Assembly (NCBI GenBank): GCA_014584695.1
Contig: JACTMI010000014.1
Span: forward strand, 62,001-126,000
DNA length: 64,000 bases
Direction of reading: 5' to 3'
DNA from: Acidobacteriota bacterium
Lineage (GTDB): Bacteria; Acidobacteriota; Thermoanaerobaculia; Multivoradales; JAGPDF01
A model generated the notes under the pieces. The model was given only the letters and a program-made list of their open reading frames with translations, did not search any database and was not told where the DNA came from. Of the stretch, positions 48,031 through 58,224 are shown piece by piece. Position numbers and translations under genes: made by a program. Each line of letters starts with the position of its first letter. Positions within the stretch are counted from its first letter, which is position 1.

Positions 48031-50305
48031 GGGGCGGATTCTACTCGGCGGCTCCGGCGGTCCCGGAGGCGCGCGCGGCCTCGGCCTCGCGGCGCTGCTG
48101 CTCGCCGCGCTCTACGCGCTGCTCGCGCTGCCGCTGCTCGCCGGCGCCGAGCGGCTGGTGCTGCGCGACACGCTGGTCACCCACCGCCCGCTCAAGGCCT
48201 TCGGCGCGGCGGCGCTCGCCGCCGGCGAAGTGCCGGTGATCAATCCGACCTGGGCGCTCGGCCAGCCCTTCGCCGGCAACCCGAACGCGCTCCCCTTCTA
48301 TCCCGGCAACCTGGCCTATCTGGTCCTGCCGTTCGAGGGCGCCTTCCACTTCCACTTCGTCCTCCACGGCCTGATCGCCTTCGCGGCCATGCGTCAGCTC
48401 GCCGCGGCGCTCGGCGCCAGCCGCGACGGCGCCCTTTTCGCCGGCGCGACCTACGCCGGCTCGGGCTACCTGCTGTCGACCTGGTCGTTCTACAACCTGC
48501 TCGCGGTCGTCGCCTGGGCGCCCTTCGTCCTGTGGGGGATCGTCCGCGGCGGCCGCCGCGGCCTGCTGCTCGGCGGCGTCGCCTGCGGCTTGATGCTGCT
48601 CGGCGGCGAGCCGGTGACGGCGGCGCTGGTGGTGCCGGCGATGGCGCTGGCCGGCATCTCCCGGCACGGGCTCCGGCGGGGCCTGCTGGGTGCGCTGGTG
48701 GTGGGCGGCCTCGGGGCGCTGATCGCCTCGCCCCAACTGGTCGCGACGCTGCGCGTGCTGCCCTGGAGCGTGCGCGCGCTCGAGGGCGTCGATCCGCGCC
48801 TCGTCGGCGCCCAGGACCTTCACCCGGCGCGGCTGCTCGAGCTCGTCCTGCCGCTCCCCTGGGGCTGGCCGAGCGACTTCGGCCGCCTCGGCACCTGGTC
48901 GAAGCGGGTGACGCCGTTCGTGCCCTACATCTTCACCCTCCACATCGGAGTGGTCGGGTTGGCCGCCGCGCTCGCCGGGGTCCGGCGCGCCGGGGCCTGG
49001 GCGGGGCTCGCCGCGGCGGGGCTCCTCGGCGCCTGGCTCGGGGGCCAGCTGCCGGGAGTGTTGAGCGCGCTCTCCGGCGGCGTCTTCCGCTATCCGCAGA
49101 AGCTGCTCTTCTGGTTCACCGTCGGCGCCGCGGTGGCGGCCGGGCTGGGCTTCGACCGGCTGCTCGGCTCGCGCCGCGCCGGGCGTGCGCTGCTCGCCAC
49201 CGGCGGTGCGCTCGCGGCGGGCGCGCTGCTGCTCTGGCTCGGCCGCGCGCCGTGGACGGCGCGGCTCACCGCGGCGTTCGCGGCGCCGGGCGCCGAAGCG
49301 ACCGCGGCGGCCCACGCGGTGATCTGGATCGTCGGGCTGGGCCTCGCCGGCCTGCTGCTCGCCTTCGCCGGCTGGGGCGCGGGACGGGGCTCGGCGCTGG
49401 CGCTGGTCGCCGCGCAGGGCCTGGCGCTCGCGCAGTTGCTGCCGGTGGTGCCGCGAGACGAGGCGGCGCTCTACCGGGAGGCGCCGCCGTTCGCGGCGGC
49501 GCTCGGCGGCCGCCGGGCGCTGCTGGTCGTGCCGCAGACCGTACCGGCATGGGAGGAGGGGGCGGCCTATCCGGGTGAAGTGCACCGCCCGGCCGGGCTG
49601 GCGCGGCTGCTCCACCTCGACCTCGACGCCTCGACGGGGGTCCGCCGCGGGCTCGTCTATCCGCTCGCCCCGGACCTCGAGGGGATCTACTCGCCGCTTC
49701 AGGCTGAGCTCCAGCGCAGCCTTCGCCACGCGACCTGGCCTCAGCGCGTCCCATGGCTGCGCCGACTCGGGGTCGAGGCCGTGGTGCGCGCGCGGCCGGA
49801 GCCGGTCGACGGGCTGGTGCCGCTGGCGCGCGAGAGCCGCTGGGGGGTCGAGACGACCCTCGCCGCCGTCGACGGCACGGCGCGCTTCCCGCGCTGGCCG
49901 CGCGCCGTGGCGGCGATCGCGGACCCGGGCGCAGCCTTCCGAGCCGTCGCCGCGGGCGCGATCGCGGCGGAGGTGGCGGTGGCGCCGCGGCCGATCGCGC
50001 AGGATCCCGACGGGCGGATCGAGCTTCTCTCCGAGCGCGCCGACCGGCTGGTGCTCGAGGTCGAGTCGCTGGGCGGCGTGGCGGTGCTCGGCCGCGCCTT
50101 CCAGCCGCTCTACCGCGCGCGGCTCGATGACGGCCGCGAGCTGCCGACGCTGCCGGTCGACCTGACGCTGCTCGGCGTCGAGGTGCCGCCGGGGCGCCAC
50201 CGGATCACGGTCGGGGTGTCCTCGCGGCCCGAGAAGCTGGCGTTGCTGGTGTCGCTCGCGGCGGCCGCCGCGGCGCTGGCGGTGGCGCTGCGGAGGCGCG
50301 GGTGA
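48029..50305 (+). CDS. YfhO-like multispanning membrane protein (GT-C-like)
   Basis: LRDTLVTHRPLKAFGAAALAAGEVPVINPTWALGQPFAGNPNALPFYPGNLAY; paralogous to the next gene. Confidence 0.75.
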   Translation: MGRILLGGSGGPGGARGLGLAALLLAALYALLALPLLAGAERLVLRDTLVTHRPLKAFGAAALAAGEVPVINPTWALGQPFAGNPNALPFYPGNLAYLVLPFEGAFHFHFVLHGLIAFAAMRQLAAALGASRDGALFAGATYAGSGYLLSTWSFYNLLAVVAWAPFVLWGIVRGGRRGLLLGGVACGLMLLGGEPVTAALVVPAMALAGISRHGLRRGLLGALVVGGLGALIASPQLVATLRVLPWSVRALEGVDPRLVGAQDLHPARLLELVLPLPWGWPSDFGRLGTWSKRVTPFVPYIFTLHIGVVGLAAALAGVRRAGAWAGLAAAGLLGAWLGGQLPGVLSALSGGVFRYPQKLLFWFTVGAAVAAGLGFDRLLGSRRAGRALLATGGALAAGALLLWLGRAPWTARLTAAFAAPGAEATAAAHAVIWIVGLGLAGLLLAFAGWGAGRGSALALVAAQGLALAQLLPVVPRDEAALYREAPPFAAALGGRRALLVVPQTVPAWEEGAAYPGEVHRPAGLARLLHLDLDASTGVRRGLVYPLAPDLEGIYSPLQAELQRSLRHATWPQRVPWLRRLGVEAVVRARPEPVDGLVPLARESRWGVETTLAAVDGTARFPRWPRAVAAIADPGAAFRAVAAGAIAAEVAVAPRPIAQDPDGRIELLSERADRLVLEVESLGGVAVLGRAFQPLYRARLDDGRELPTLPVDLTLLGVEVPPGRHRITVGVSSRPEKLALLVSLAAAAAALAVALRRRG

Positions 50306-52650
50306 AGCGCGCGCTGCTCCTCTGGGGGGCGGTGCCGGCGCTGCTCGTCGCCTGGACGGTCGTGCCGCTCGCGACCGGCGCGCGCACGCTCTACCTGCGC
50401 GACACCCTGAACACCCACCTGGTCCTGCGCGCGTACCTGGGGGAAGCGCTGCGCGCCGGCGAGCTGCCGCTGGTCGACCCGCTGCGCGCCGGTGGCCAAC
50501 CGCTCGCGGGCAACCCCAACGCGGTCGCGCTCTATCCCGACAACCTGCTGCTGCTCGCCGGCTCGACGCTCTGGCAGTTGAACGCCCACTTCTGGCTCCA
50601 CTGGCTGGTGGCGGCGGCGGGGGTGGCGGCGCTCGCGCGGCGGCGCGGGCTGGGGCGCGAGAGCGCGCTGGCGGCGGGGGTCGCCTTCGCCTTCTCGGGC
50701 TACTGGCTGAGCCAGATGAACCTCTACAACGCGGTGGCGCCGGTGGCGCTCGCGCCGTGGCTCGCCATGGCCGCGCTGGCCGCCTGCGCCGAGCCGCGCG
50801 CCGGCCGAGGCACCGCGGGCCTGGCGCTCGCGACCGGGCTGGCGCTCCTGGGGGGCGACCCGATCCTAGCCGTCCTCGGCCTTCTGTTCGCGCTGACGCT
50901 GGCGCTCGGCGAGCGGGGGGATCCCGCCGGTGGCCGCCGCGCGCCGGCGCGGCTGGCGCTCGGTGTCGGGCTGGGCGCGCTGGTGGCGCTGCCGCAGATC
51001 GTCGAGACGCTGCGCATCCTGCCCGCTTCGTTCCGCGGCTTCTGGGGCTACGAGGCGGCGCACCAGGCGAGCAGTGGCCCCGACGGCCGGTTGGGGTTCG
51101 ATCTGCTGATCCCGCTCTTCCTCGGCCGGCCGGATCTCGGCGTCGACTGGGCCGCGGCCGCCGGCGCCTCACCGCGGCTCTACTTCGCCATCGCCCCGGG
51201 GCTCGCCTTCCTCGCGCTCGCCGCCTTCGGCGCGCGCCGGCGCGCCCGAGGCGATCTGCCGCTGGCGCTGCTCGCCGGCGCGGGGCTCGTGTGCGCCTTC
51301 GGCTGGCGGCTCTTCGTGGCGCTCGGCGTCGCCTCGCTGCCCGGCGGCGAGCTGTTCCGCTTTCCGGTCAAGTTCCTGCTTTGGCCGGCGCTCGCGCTGG
51401 CGCTCTGGGCCGGGGCGGGGATCGAGCGGCTGCTCGCCGGCGAGCGTGTCCGCCGGCTGACGCTCGGGCTGGCCGCGCTCGCCGCCGTGGAGGTCGCGCT
51501 CTGGCTCTTCTTCACCGCGCCGCCGCGCCCGCTCGCCGCCGGGTTCGTGGCGGCGCTCGGCGCCCCGCTGGACGCCGCGCGGTTCGACGCCGAGCGGGTC
51601 CGCTGGGCGGGGATCTGTCTGATCCAGGCGCTGGCCCTCGCCGGGTCGGCTCTGGCGCTGCGCTTCCTGCGGCCGGCCCGCGCGGCGCCGGTGCTGCTGG
51701 CGCTGGCGGCCCTCGGCCAGTGGATCCTGCTCCGGCCGCTCTTGGCGACCGACGAGGCGGCGGCCTATCAGCGCCGGCCGGCGCTGCTCGACCGCCTGCC
51801 GGCCGACGCCGTGCTCTGCCACGGCAACTTCCGCGACCTGTTCGGCGGCGGTTTCGCGCAGGGGCTGCGGCCCCCCGACGGGCGCCTCTTCTGGGCCTTC
51901 CGGCGCGCGCACGAAGAGCTCTACTCGTTTTCGGGTCTGCTCGCCGGGCGCCGCTACGAGCTCAACTTCTCGCCCGAAGGGCTGGACACCTTCGTCGTCC
52001 AGTCGCTCGGTCTCGGCCTCACCCATTTCAGTGACCCGGAGCGGCTGGCGGTGCTGCGGGCGACCGGCGTCGACCTGTTGCTGCTCCAGCGCCCGCTCGC
52101 CGCCGCGGCGGCGGCCAGAGCGCGGGTCCTCTCCGCCCCCGTCGCCGACGAGATCGGCGGCAGCTACGTCTACCAGCTCGAAGGGGCGCTCGGCGAGGCG
52201 CAGCTGCTGGGCGAGGTGGTGCGCGCGCCGTCGGTCGACGCGGCGGTGAAGCTGGTCAGGCGGCCGGAGTTCGAGCCGACCCGGGTCGCGGTCGTCGCCG
52301 GCGCGGGCCCGCCGAGCGCCGCGCCGGCGGGGGTGGCGCGGATCGTCGAGAGCGGCCCGGAGCGGGTGGTGGTCGAGGCCGCGAGCGAGCGGGGCGGTGT
52401 GCTGGTCCTCCGGCGCGCCCATCTGCCGATCTGGCGGGTCGAGGTCGACGGGGAGCCGGCGCCGACGCTCATCGCGCAGCTGACGCGACTCGGGGTCGAG
52501 CTCGGCCCCGGGACGCACCGGGTGCTCTTCCGCGTCGATCGGCGGCCGCTCGCGGTCGCGCTCACCGTCTCGACGCTCGCGCTCGCTCTCGCCGCGGCGC
52601 TCGCGCTCCGGCGCGTTCACCCGCCCGGCGGCGCGCTCCCCGGGTGCTAG
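50302..52650 (+). CDS. YfhO-like multispanning membrane protein (GT-C-like)
   Basis: LRDTLNTHLVLRAYLGEALRAGELPLVDPLRAGGQPLAGNPNAVALYPDNLLLL; overlaps the upstream paralog by 4 bp. Confidence 0.75.
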   Translation: MKRALLLWGAVPALLVAWTVVPLATGARTLYLRDTLNTHLVLRAYLGEALRAGELPLVDPLRAGGQPLAGNPNAVALYPDNLLLLAGSTLWQLNAHFWLHWLVAAAGVAALARRRGLGRESALAAGVAFAFSGYWLSQMNLYNAVAPVALAPWLAMAALAACAEPRAGRGTAGLALATGLALLGGDPILAVLGLLFALTLALGERGDPAGGRRAPARLALGVGLGALVALPQIVETLRILPASFRGFWGYEAAHQASSGPDGRLGFDLLIPLFLGRPDLGVDWAAAAGASPRLYFAIAPGLAFLALAAFGARRRARGDLPLALLAGAGLVCAFGWRLFVALGVASLPGGELFRFPVKFLLWPALALALWAGAGIERLLAGERVRRLTLGLAALAAVEVALWLFFTAPPRPLAAGFVAALGAPLDAARFDAERVRWAGICLIQALALAGSALALRFLRPARAAPVLLALAALGQWILLRPLLATDEAAAYQRRPALLDRLPADAVLCHGNFRDLFGGGFAQGLRPPDGRLFWAFRRAHEELYSFSGLLAGRRYELNFSPEGLDTFVVQSLGLGLTHFSDPERLAVLRATGVDLLLLQRPLAAAAAARARVLSAPVADEIGGSYVYQLEGALGEAQLLGEVVRAPSVDAAVKLVRRPEFEPTRVAVVAGAGPPSAAPAGVARIVESGPERVVVEAASERGGVLVLRRAHLPIWRVEVDGEPAPTLIAQLTRLGVELGPGTHRVLFRVDRRPLAVALTVSTLALALAAALALRRVHPPGGALPGC

Positions 52651-52663
52651 CATCCCGCGGCCG

Positions 52664-54199
52664 ATGCCTCCGCCGGTCCGCCCGTTCCGCAAGGTGCTGA
52701 TCGCCAACCGCGGCGAGATCGCGGTGCGCGTGCTGCGCGCCCTGCGCGAGCTCGAGATCACCGGCGCGGTCATCTACTCCGACGCCGACCGCGAGGGGCT
52801 CCACGTGCTGGCCGCCGACGAGGCCTACCGGATCGGCCCGGCGCCCTCGGCGGAGAGCTACCTCCGGATGGAGGCGATCGTCGAGCTCGCGGTCGAGATC
52901 GGCGCCGACGCCCTCCACCCGGGCTACGGCTTCTTGGCCGAGCGGGCGGCGCTCTCGGCGCTCTGCCGGGAGCGCGGCGTGGTCTTCATCGGCCCTTCGC
53001 CGGAGGCGATCCACGCCATGGGCTCGAAGGTCGAAGCGCGGCGGCGGATGATCGCCGCCGGCGTGCCGGTCGTGCCCGGCTCGGACGGCCCGCTCGACGA
53101 CCTCGCGGCGGCGCGGGCGAGCGCGACCGCGATCGGCTACCCGGTGATCCTCAAGGCCTCGGCGGGGGGCGGCGGCAAGGGGATGCGGATCGTGCGCGCC
53201 GAGGCCGAGCTCGCCGAGGCCTACCGGCTGGCGCGCGCCGAGGCCGGCGCGTCCTTCGGCGACGACTCGGTCTTCCTCGAGAAGTTCGTCGAGCGGCCGC
53301 GCCACGTCGAGATCCAGGTGCTGGGCGACCGCCACGGCAAGGTGGTCTCCCTGGGCGAGCGCGAGTGCTCGCTGCAGCGCCGGCACCAGAAGGTGGTCGA
53401 GGAGGCGCCGTCGACCGTCGTCTCGCCGGAGCTGCGCCGGCGGATGGGCGAGGCGGCGGTGGCGGCGGCGCGCGCGGTCGGCTACGAGAACGCCGGCACC
53501 TGCGAGTTCCTGTTCGCCGCCGACGGCTCGTTCTACTTCCTCGAGATGAACACCCGGCTCCAGGTCGAGCACCCGGTGACCGAGATGGTGACCGGCCTCG
53601 ACCTCGTGGTGGCGCAACTGCGCGTGGCGATGGGCGAGCCGCTGGGGCCCGAGTTCGACCACGTCGAGCCCTCCGGCCACGCCGTCGAGGTGCGCCTCTA
53701 CGCCGAGGACCCCTACCGCAACTTCGCCCCGTCGCCGGGGCGGATCGAGTGGCTGCGGCTGCCGCAGGGCCCCGGGGTGCGCAACGACACCGGCGTCTAC
53801 GGCGGCGCCGAGATCTCGATCTACTACGACCCGATGATCGGCAAGCTGATCGTCCACGGCCGCGACCGGGCCGAGGCGCTGCGCCGGCTCGGCCGCGCGC
53901 TCGACGAGCTGCGGGTCGAAGGGATCCGGACCAACCTCTCCCTGTTCGAAGCCCTGCTCGCCCACGACGACTTCCGCGCCGCGCGCTTCGACATCCACTG
54001 GCTCGACCGGGTGCTGGCCGAGGGCGGGCTGGCGCCGCCGGCGCGCGCGGCGAGCTCCGACCTGCCGCTGGTGGCCGCCGCGATCGCCCATTTCGAGCGC
54101 GCCCAGCGGACCGCCGCCGACGTCCGCGGCCCCTCCCACCGCGCCCTCTGGGCACGCAGCGCCCGCCGCGGCGCCCTGCGGAGGTCGGAATGGAGCTGA
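52664..54199 (+). CDS. accC: Biotin carboxylase subunit (acyl-CoA carboxylase alpha-chain type)
   Basis: KVLIANRGEIAVRVLRALRELEI; VILKASAGGGGKGMRIV; FLEMNTRLQVEHPVTEMVTGLDLV. Confidence 0.93.
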   Translation: MPPPVRPFRKVLIANRGEIAVRVLRALRELEITGAVIYSDADREGLHVLAADEAYRIGPAPSAESYLRMEAIVELAVEIGADALHPGYGFLAERAALSALCRERGVVFIGPSPEAIHAMGSKVEARRRMIAAGVPVVPGSDGPLDDLAAARASATAIGYPVILKASAGGGGKGMRIVRAEAELAEAYRLARAEAGASFGDDSVFLEKFVERPRHVEIQVLGDRHGKVVSLGERECSLQRRHQKVVEEAPSTVVSPELRRRMGEAAVAAARAVGYENAGTCEFLFAADGSFYFLEMNTRLQVEHPVTEMVTGLDLVVAQLRVAMGEPLGPEFDHVEPSGHAVEVRLYAEDPYRNFAPSPGRIEWLRLPQGPGVRNDTGVYGGAEISIYYDPMIGKLIVHGRDRAEALRRLGRALDELRVEGIRTNLSLFEALLAHDDFRAARFDIHWLDRVLAEGGLAPPARAASSDLPLVAAAIAHFERAQRTAADVRGPSHRALWARSARRGALRRSEWS

Positions 54200-54693
54200 T
54201 CGCCATCGCCGGCGCGCGGACCGAGCGAATCCGGGTCGAGCGCGACGGCGCCGGCTACCAGGTGACGGTCGGCGAGCGGCGCTACCAGATCGACGCGCGC
54301 TCGCTCGGGCCGTTCGTCAAGAGCCTGCTGGTCGACGGTCGGCACTACGAGGCGGCGGTCTTCCGGCAGGGCGAGAACGCCTGGCGGGTGGGCTGGAGCG
54401 GCCGCTCGACCGAGGTCGAGATCGTCGATCCGCTCGTCCACCTGGCGCGCGCGGCGCACGGCGAGCACGCGCAGAAAGGCAAGCAGGTGCTCAAGGCCTA
54501 CATGCCGGGGCGGGTGGTCGCGGTCGCGGTGGCGGTCGGCGACGCGGTCGAGCCGGGGCGCTCGCTGGTCGTGCTCGAGGCGATGAAGATGCAGAACGAG
54601 CTCCAGGCCGACCGCGCCGGCGTCATCCGCGCCGTCCACGTCGTCGCCGGCCAGGCGGTCGAGGGGGGCGACGCCCTGCTCGAGCTCGAGTGA
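54190..54693 (+). CDS. Biotin carboxyl carrier protein domain protein
   Basis: Biotinylation motif VLEAMKMQNELQADRAGVI; overlaps the biotin carboxylase stop by 10 bp. Confidence 0.9.
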   Translation: MELIAIAGARTERIRVERDGAGYQVTVGERRYQIDARSLGPFVKSLLVDGRHYEAAVFRQGENAWRVGWSGRSTEVEIVDPLVHLARAAHGEHAQKGKQVLKAYMPGRVVAVAVAVGDAVEPGRSLVVLEAMKMQNELQADRAGVIRAVHVVAGQAVEGGDALLELE

Positions 54694-54777
54694 GCGGCCC
54701 TTGGGCCAGCCCGCGTCGGTGCGGCTCGGTCGCGAGCGCCCCGGCCGGTCCCATTTCCCCCGGCTAGACTCCTCCGG

Positions 54778-57700
54778 ATGACCCGCCCCGCCCCCTGGTC
54801 GGACTTCGCCTGGACGCTCGCCGGCAGCCCCGAGCTGGCCGCGCTCGAGAGGTCGCTGGGCGCGCCAGCGCGGGCGACACGGCTGCCCGTGGGGGCCGCG
54901 GCCTGGGTGGCCGACCTGGTGGCCGAGCGCGCCGGCCGGCCGCTGCTGGTGCTGCTGCCGCACGAGGCGGACGTCCGGATCTGGCTCGAGTCGCTGGCGC
55001 TCTTCGCCGGCCCGGAAGCGGGCGTCGCCTTCCCGGCGCCGTCGCTCTCGCCCTACCAGGCGACCGACGCCTCGCTGCCGGTGCGGGCCGAGGAGGTGGT
55101 GGCGCTCGATCGGGTCGCCAGCGGCGCCGCGCGCGCTCTGGTGGCGACGCCGCGCGCCCTCTTCCGCCGCCTGCCGCCGCGCGGCCGCCTCGCCCGGGTG
55201 ACGCTCGAACGGGGCCAGCGGATCGATCTCGACGAGCTCGCCCGGCGCTTGACCGAGCTCGGCTACCGGCGCGTCGACCTGGTCGCGGAAGTGGGGGATT
55301 TCGCGGTGCGCGGCGGCGTCTTCGATCTCTTCGCGGCCGGAGCGGCCGAGCCGCTGCGGCTCGACCTCGACGGCGACGAGCTCGAGAGCCTGCGCCGCTT
55401 CGACGTCGACAGCCAGCGCTCCCACGCCGCGCTCGAGCGCGTCGAGCTGCTGCCGCTCACCCTCTTCCCGGAAGGGCCGGAGGCGGCCCGCCGGCTGGCC
55501 GAGCTGCTGCGCCCGCTCGTCGGCGAGGCGCCCGGGCGCGAGACGGTCGAGCTGCTGGTCGAGCTCGCGAGGGGACGCGGGGTGCCGGGCTGGGAGCACC
55601 TGCTGCCGCTGCTCGAGGAGCGGACGGCGACGCTCGCGGAGCGGCTGGACGAGCCGCTGGTCGTGGCCTTCGATCCGCCGGTGCTCGCCGCCGAGATCGA
55701 CCGCCACGCCGAGCGGCTGGCGCTCGAGCACGCGACCCGGCGCGAGCACCAGCGCTTCGCGCTCGCGCCGGAGCTGGTGGAGCATCCGGCCGAGACGGTC
55801 CACGCTCTCGTCCGGCGCGCCGACCTGGTGATCGATCCGCTCGCCGGCGGCGCCGGCGCGGTCGACTTCGCCGCCGTGGTGACCGACCTCTTCCACGGCC
55901 AGCTGCCCCGCTTTCCGCGCGAGGTCGAGAGCGCGCGCTCGCGCGGCGAGCGGATCGTGCTGGTGGCCGAGCCGGCCCGCTTCGCGGCGCTCGGCGAGCT
56001 GCTCAACGGCCGCGAGGTGGCGACCGGCCAGGGCGGCGTCGAGCTCGCGGCGGGGGAGCTCGACCGCGGCTTCCGGCTGCCCGCGGCGCGGGTTGCCGTC
56101 TACTCCGAGGCGCAGCTCCTGGCGCGCCCCGCGACGCTGGCGCGCGCCCGCCGCGGCGCCCGCCTGTCGACTTTCCTCGGCACGCTGCGCGATCTCAAGG
56201 TCGGCGACTACGTCGTCCACGCCGATCACGGCATTGGCCAGTTCGTCGCCTTGCGCACGGTGCCGCCTGCGGGCGACGCGGCGGCGGCGCTGCCGCCGGT
56301 GCTGCGCGGCGAGGCGCCGCCGCCCGAGGTCGAGAACGAGGTGATGGAGCTCGCCTACGCCGGCGGCAAGCGCCTGCTGGTCCCGCTCTCGCGCCTCGAC
56401 CAGGTGCAGAAGTACTCGGGCATCGAAGGGCTGGCGCCCCGCCTCGACCAGCTCGGCGGCGGCTCCTGGAACAAGACCAAGTCGCGCGTCCAGCGGACCC
56501 TGCGCGACATGGCGCAGGAGCTGGTGCGGCTCTACGCCGAGCGCCAGCTCGCGCGCGCGCCGATTCTCGCCGGCGCGAGCGATCTCGAGCGCCAGTTCGC
56601 GGCGGCCTTCCCCTACGAGGAGACCCCCGACCAGAGCGAGGCGATCGCCGCCGTCGCCGCCGACCTCGAGCAGCCGAAACCGATGGACCGGCTGCTGTGC
56701 GGCGACGTCGGCTTCGGCAAGACCGAGGTCGCGATGCGGGCCGCCTTCCGCGCCGTCGACGCCGGCTACCAGGTGGCGGTGCTCGCCCCGACCACGATCC
56801 TCGCCGACCAGCACCTGGAGGTCTTCCAGCGCCGCTTCGAGGGCTTTCCGGTGAGCGTCGAGCGGCTGTCGCGCCTGACCACCGGCAAGGAGCTCAAGGC
56901 GCTGACCGAGCGGGTGGCCGCCGGCACGGTCGACATCCTGGTCGGCACCCACCGGCTGCTCTCGAGAGACGTCCGCTTCGCCCGCCTGGGCCTGCTGGTG
57001 GTCGACGAGGAGCAGCGCTTCGGCGTCGCGCAGAAAGAGAAGCTCAAGCAGCTCAAGCGCGACGTCCACGTGCTCGCGATGTCGGCGACGCCGCTGCCGC
57101 GCACGCTCCAGATGTCGCTCGCCGGCGTGCGCGACATCTCGGTCATCGAGACGCCGCCCAAGGACCGCATGGCGGTCGAGACCGCGGTGCTGCCGCGCTC
57201 CGACGAGCTGGTGCGCGAGGCGATCGAGTTCGAGCTCGACCGCGGCGGCCAGATCTACTACGTCTACAACCGCGTCGAGTCGATCGATCGCAAGGCGGCC
57301 GAGCTGGCCGAGCTGGTGCCGGGCCTGCGCATCACGGTCGGCCACGGGCAGCTCGACGAGCGCGAGCTCTACCGCCGGATGCACGCCTTCACCGCGCGCC
57401 AGTACGACCTGCTGCTCGCCTCGACGATCATCGAGAACGGCATCGACATCCCGACCGTCAACACGATGATCGTCCACCGCGCCGACCGCTTCGGCCTGGC
57501 GCAGCTCTACCAGCTGCGCGGCCGCGTCGGCCGCAGCCGCGAGCTCGGCTACTGCTATTTGCTGGTCGAGCCCGACCGGGTGCTGACCGAGGAGGCGCGC
57601 AAGCGGCTCGAGGCGCTGCGCGAGTTCACCGAGCTGGGGGCGGGGTTCCGCATCGCCGGCCGCGACCTCGAGATCCGCGGCGCCGGCAATCTGTTGGGCG

Positions 57701-58224
57701 CCCAGCAGAGCGGGCACATCGCCGAGCTCGGCATCGAGACCTACCTGCGGATGCTCGAGGCGACGCTCGCCGAGCTCAAGGGCGAGGCGCCGGAGGAGGG
57801 GCCCTCGGTGCAGCTCGACCTGCCGGTGCCGATGTCGATCCCGCGCGGTTACATCGGCGACGAGAACCTGCGCCTCGAGATCTACCGCAAGCTCGCCGCG
57901 GCGGAGGCGCCGCGCGAGGAGCTGGCGGCCGAGCTCGCCGACCGCTTCGGCGCGCCGCCGCGCGAGGTCCTGGCGCTGCTCGACGTCGCCGCGCTCAAAC
58001 GCCGCGCCGAGGCGCTGCGCGTGCAGTCGATCTCGGCCGCCGGCGGCCGTCTGACGGTGCGGCTGCGGCGCGACGCGCGGGTCGACGTCGACAAGCTGAT
58101 CCGGCTGGTGGCGAGCCGGCCGGGCGCGAGCTTCAGCCCCTCCGGCGTGCTGGCGCTCGAGCTGCCCGACGGCACCGGCGTGGTCGCGGCGGCGACGGCG
58201 CTGCTGGCGGAGGTGGCGGCGTGA
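54778..58224 (+). CDS. mfd: Transcription-repair coupling factor
   Basis: RID region LKVGDYVVHADHGIGQFVAL; DRLLCGDVGFGKTEVAMRAAF; LLVVDEEQRFGVAQKEKLK; ATPLPRTLQMSLAGVRDISVIETPPKDR. Confidence 0.97.
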   Translation: MTRPAPWSDFAWTLAGSPELAALERSLGAPARATRLPVGAAAWVADLVAERAGRPLLVLLPHEADVRIWLESLALFAGPEAGVAFPAPSLSPYQATDASLPVRAEEVVALDRVASGAARALVATPRALFRRLPPRGRLARVTLERGQRIDLDELARRLTELGYRRVDLVAEVGDFAVRGGVFDLFAAGAAEPLRLDLDGDELESLRRFDVDSQRSHAALERVELLPLTLFPEGPEAARRLAELLRPLVGEAPGRETVELLVELARGRGVPGWEHLLPLLEERTATLAERLDEPLVVAFDPPVLAAEIDRHAERLALEHATRREHQRFALAPELVEHPAETVHALVRRADLVIDPLAGGAGAVDFAAVVTDLFHGQLPRFPREVESARSRGERIVLVAEPARFAALGELLNGREVATGQGGVELAAGELDRGFRLPAARVAVYSEAQLLARPATLARARRGARLSTFLGTLRDLKVGDYVVHADHGIGQFVALRTVPPAGDAAAALPPVLRGEAPPPEVENEVMELAYAGGKRLLVPLSRLDQVQKYSGIEGLAPRLDQLGGGSWNKTKSRVQRTLRDMAQELVRLYAERQLARAPILAGASDLERQFAAAFPYEETPDQSEAIAAVAADLEQPKPMDRLLCGDVGFGKTEVAMRAAFRAVDAGYQVAVLAPTTILADQHLEVFQRRFEGFPVSVERLSRLTTGKELKALTERVAAGTVDILVGTHRLLSRDVRFARLGLLVVDEEQRFGVAQKEKLKQLKRDVHVLAMSATPLPRTLQMSLAGVRDISVIETPPKDRMAVETAVLPRSDELVREAIEFELDRGGQIYYVYNRVESIDRKAAELAELVPGLRITVGHGQLDERELYRRMHAFTARQYDLLLASTIIENGIDIPTVNTMIVHRADRFGLAQLYQLRGRVGRSRELGYCYLLVEPDRVLTEEARKRLEALREFTELGAGFRIAGRDLEIRGAGNLLGAQQSGHIAELGIETYLRMLEATLAELKGEAPEEGPSVQLDLPVPMSIPRGYIGDENLRLEIYRKLAAAEAPREELAAELADRFGAPPREVLALLDVAALKRRAEALRVQSISAAGGRLTVRLRRDARVDVDKLIRLVASRPGASFSPSGVLALELPDGTGVVAAATALLAEVAA

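Noticed and set aside
53824-57717. 1297-aa minus-strand ORF opposite mfd and BCCP
   Set aside because: Antisense artefact; no domain-like sequence, and mfd motifs on the plus strand are definitive.
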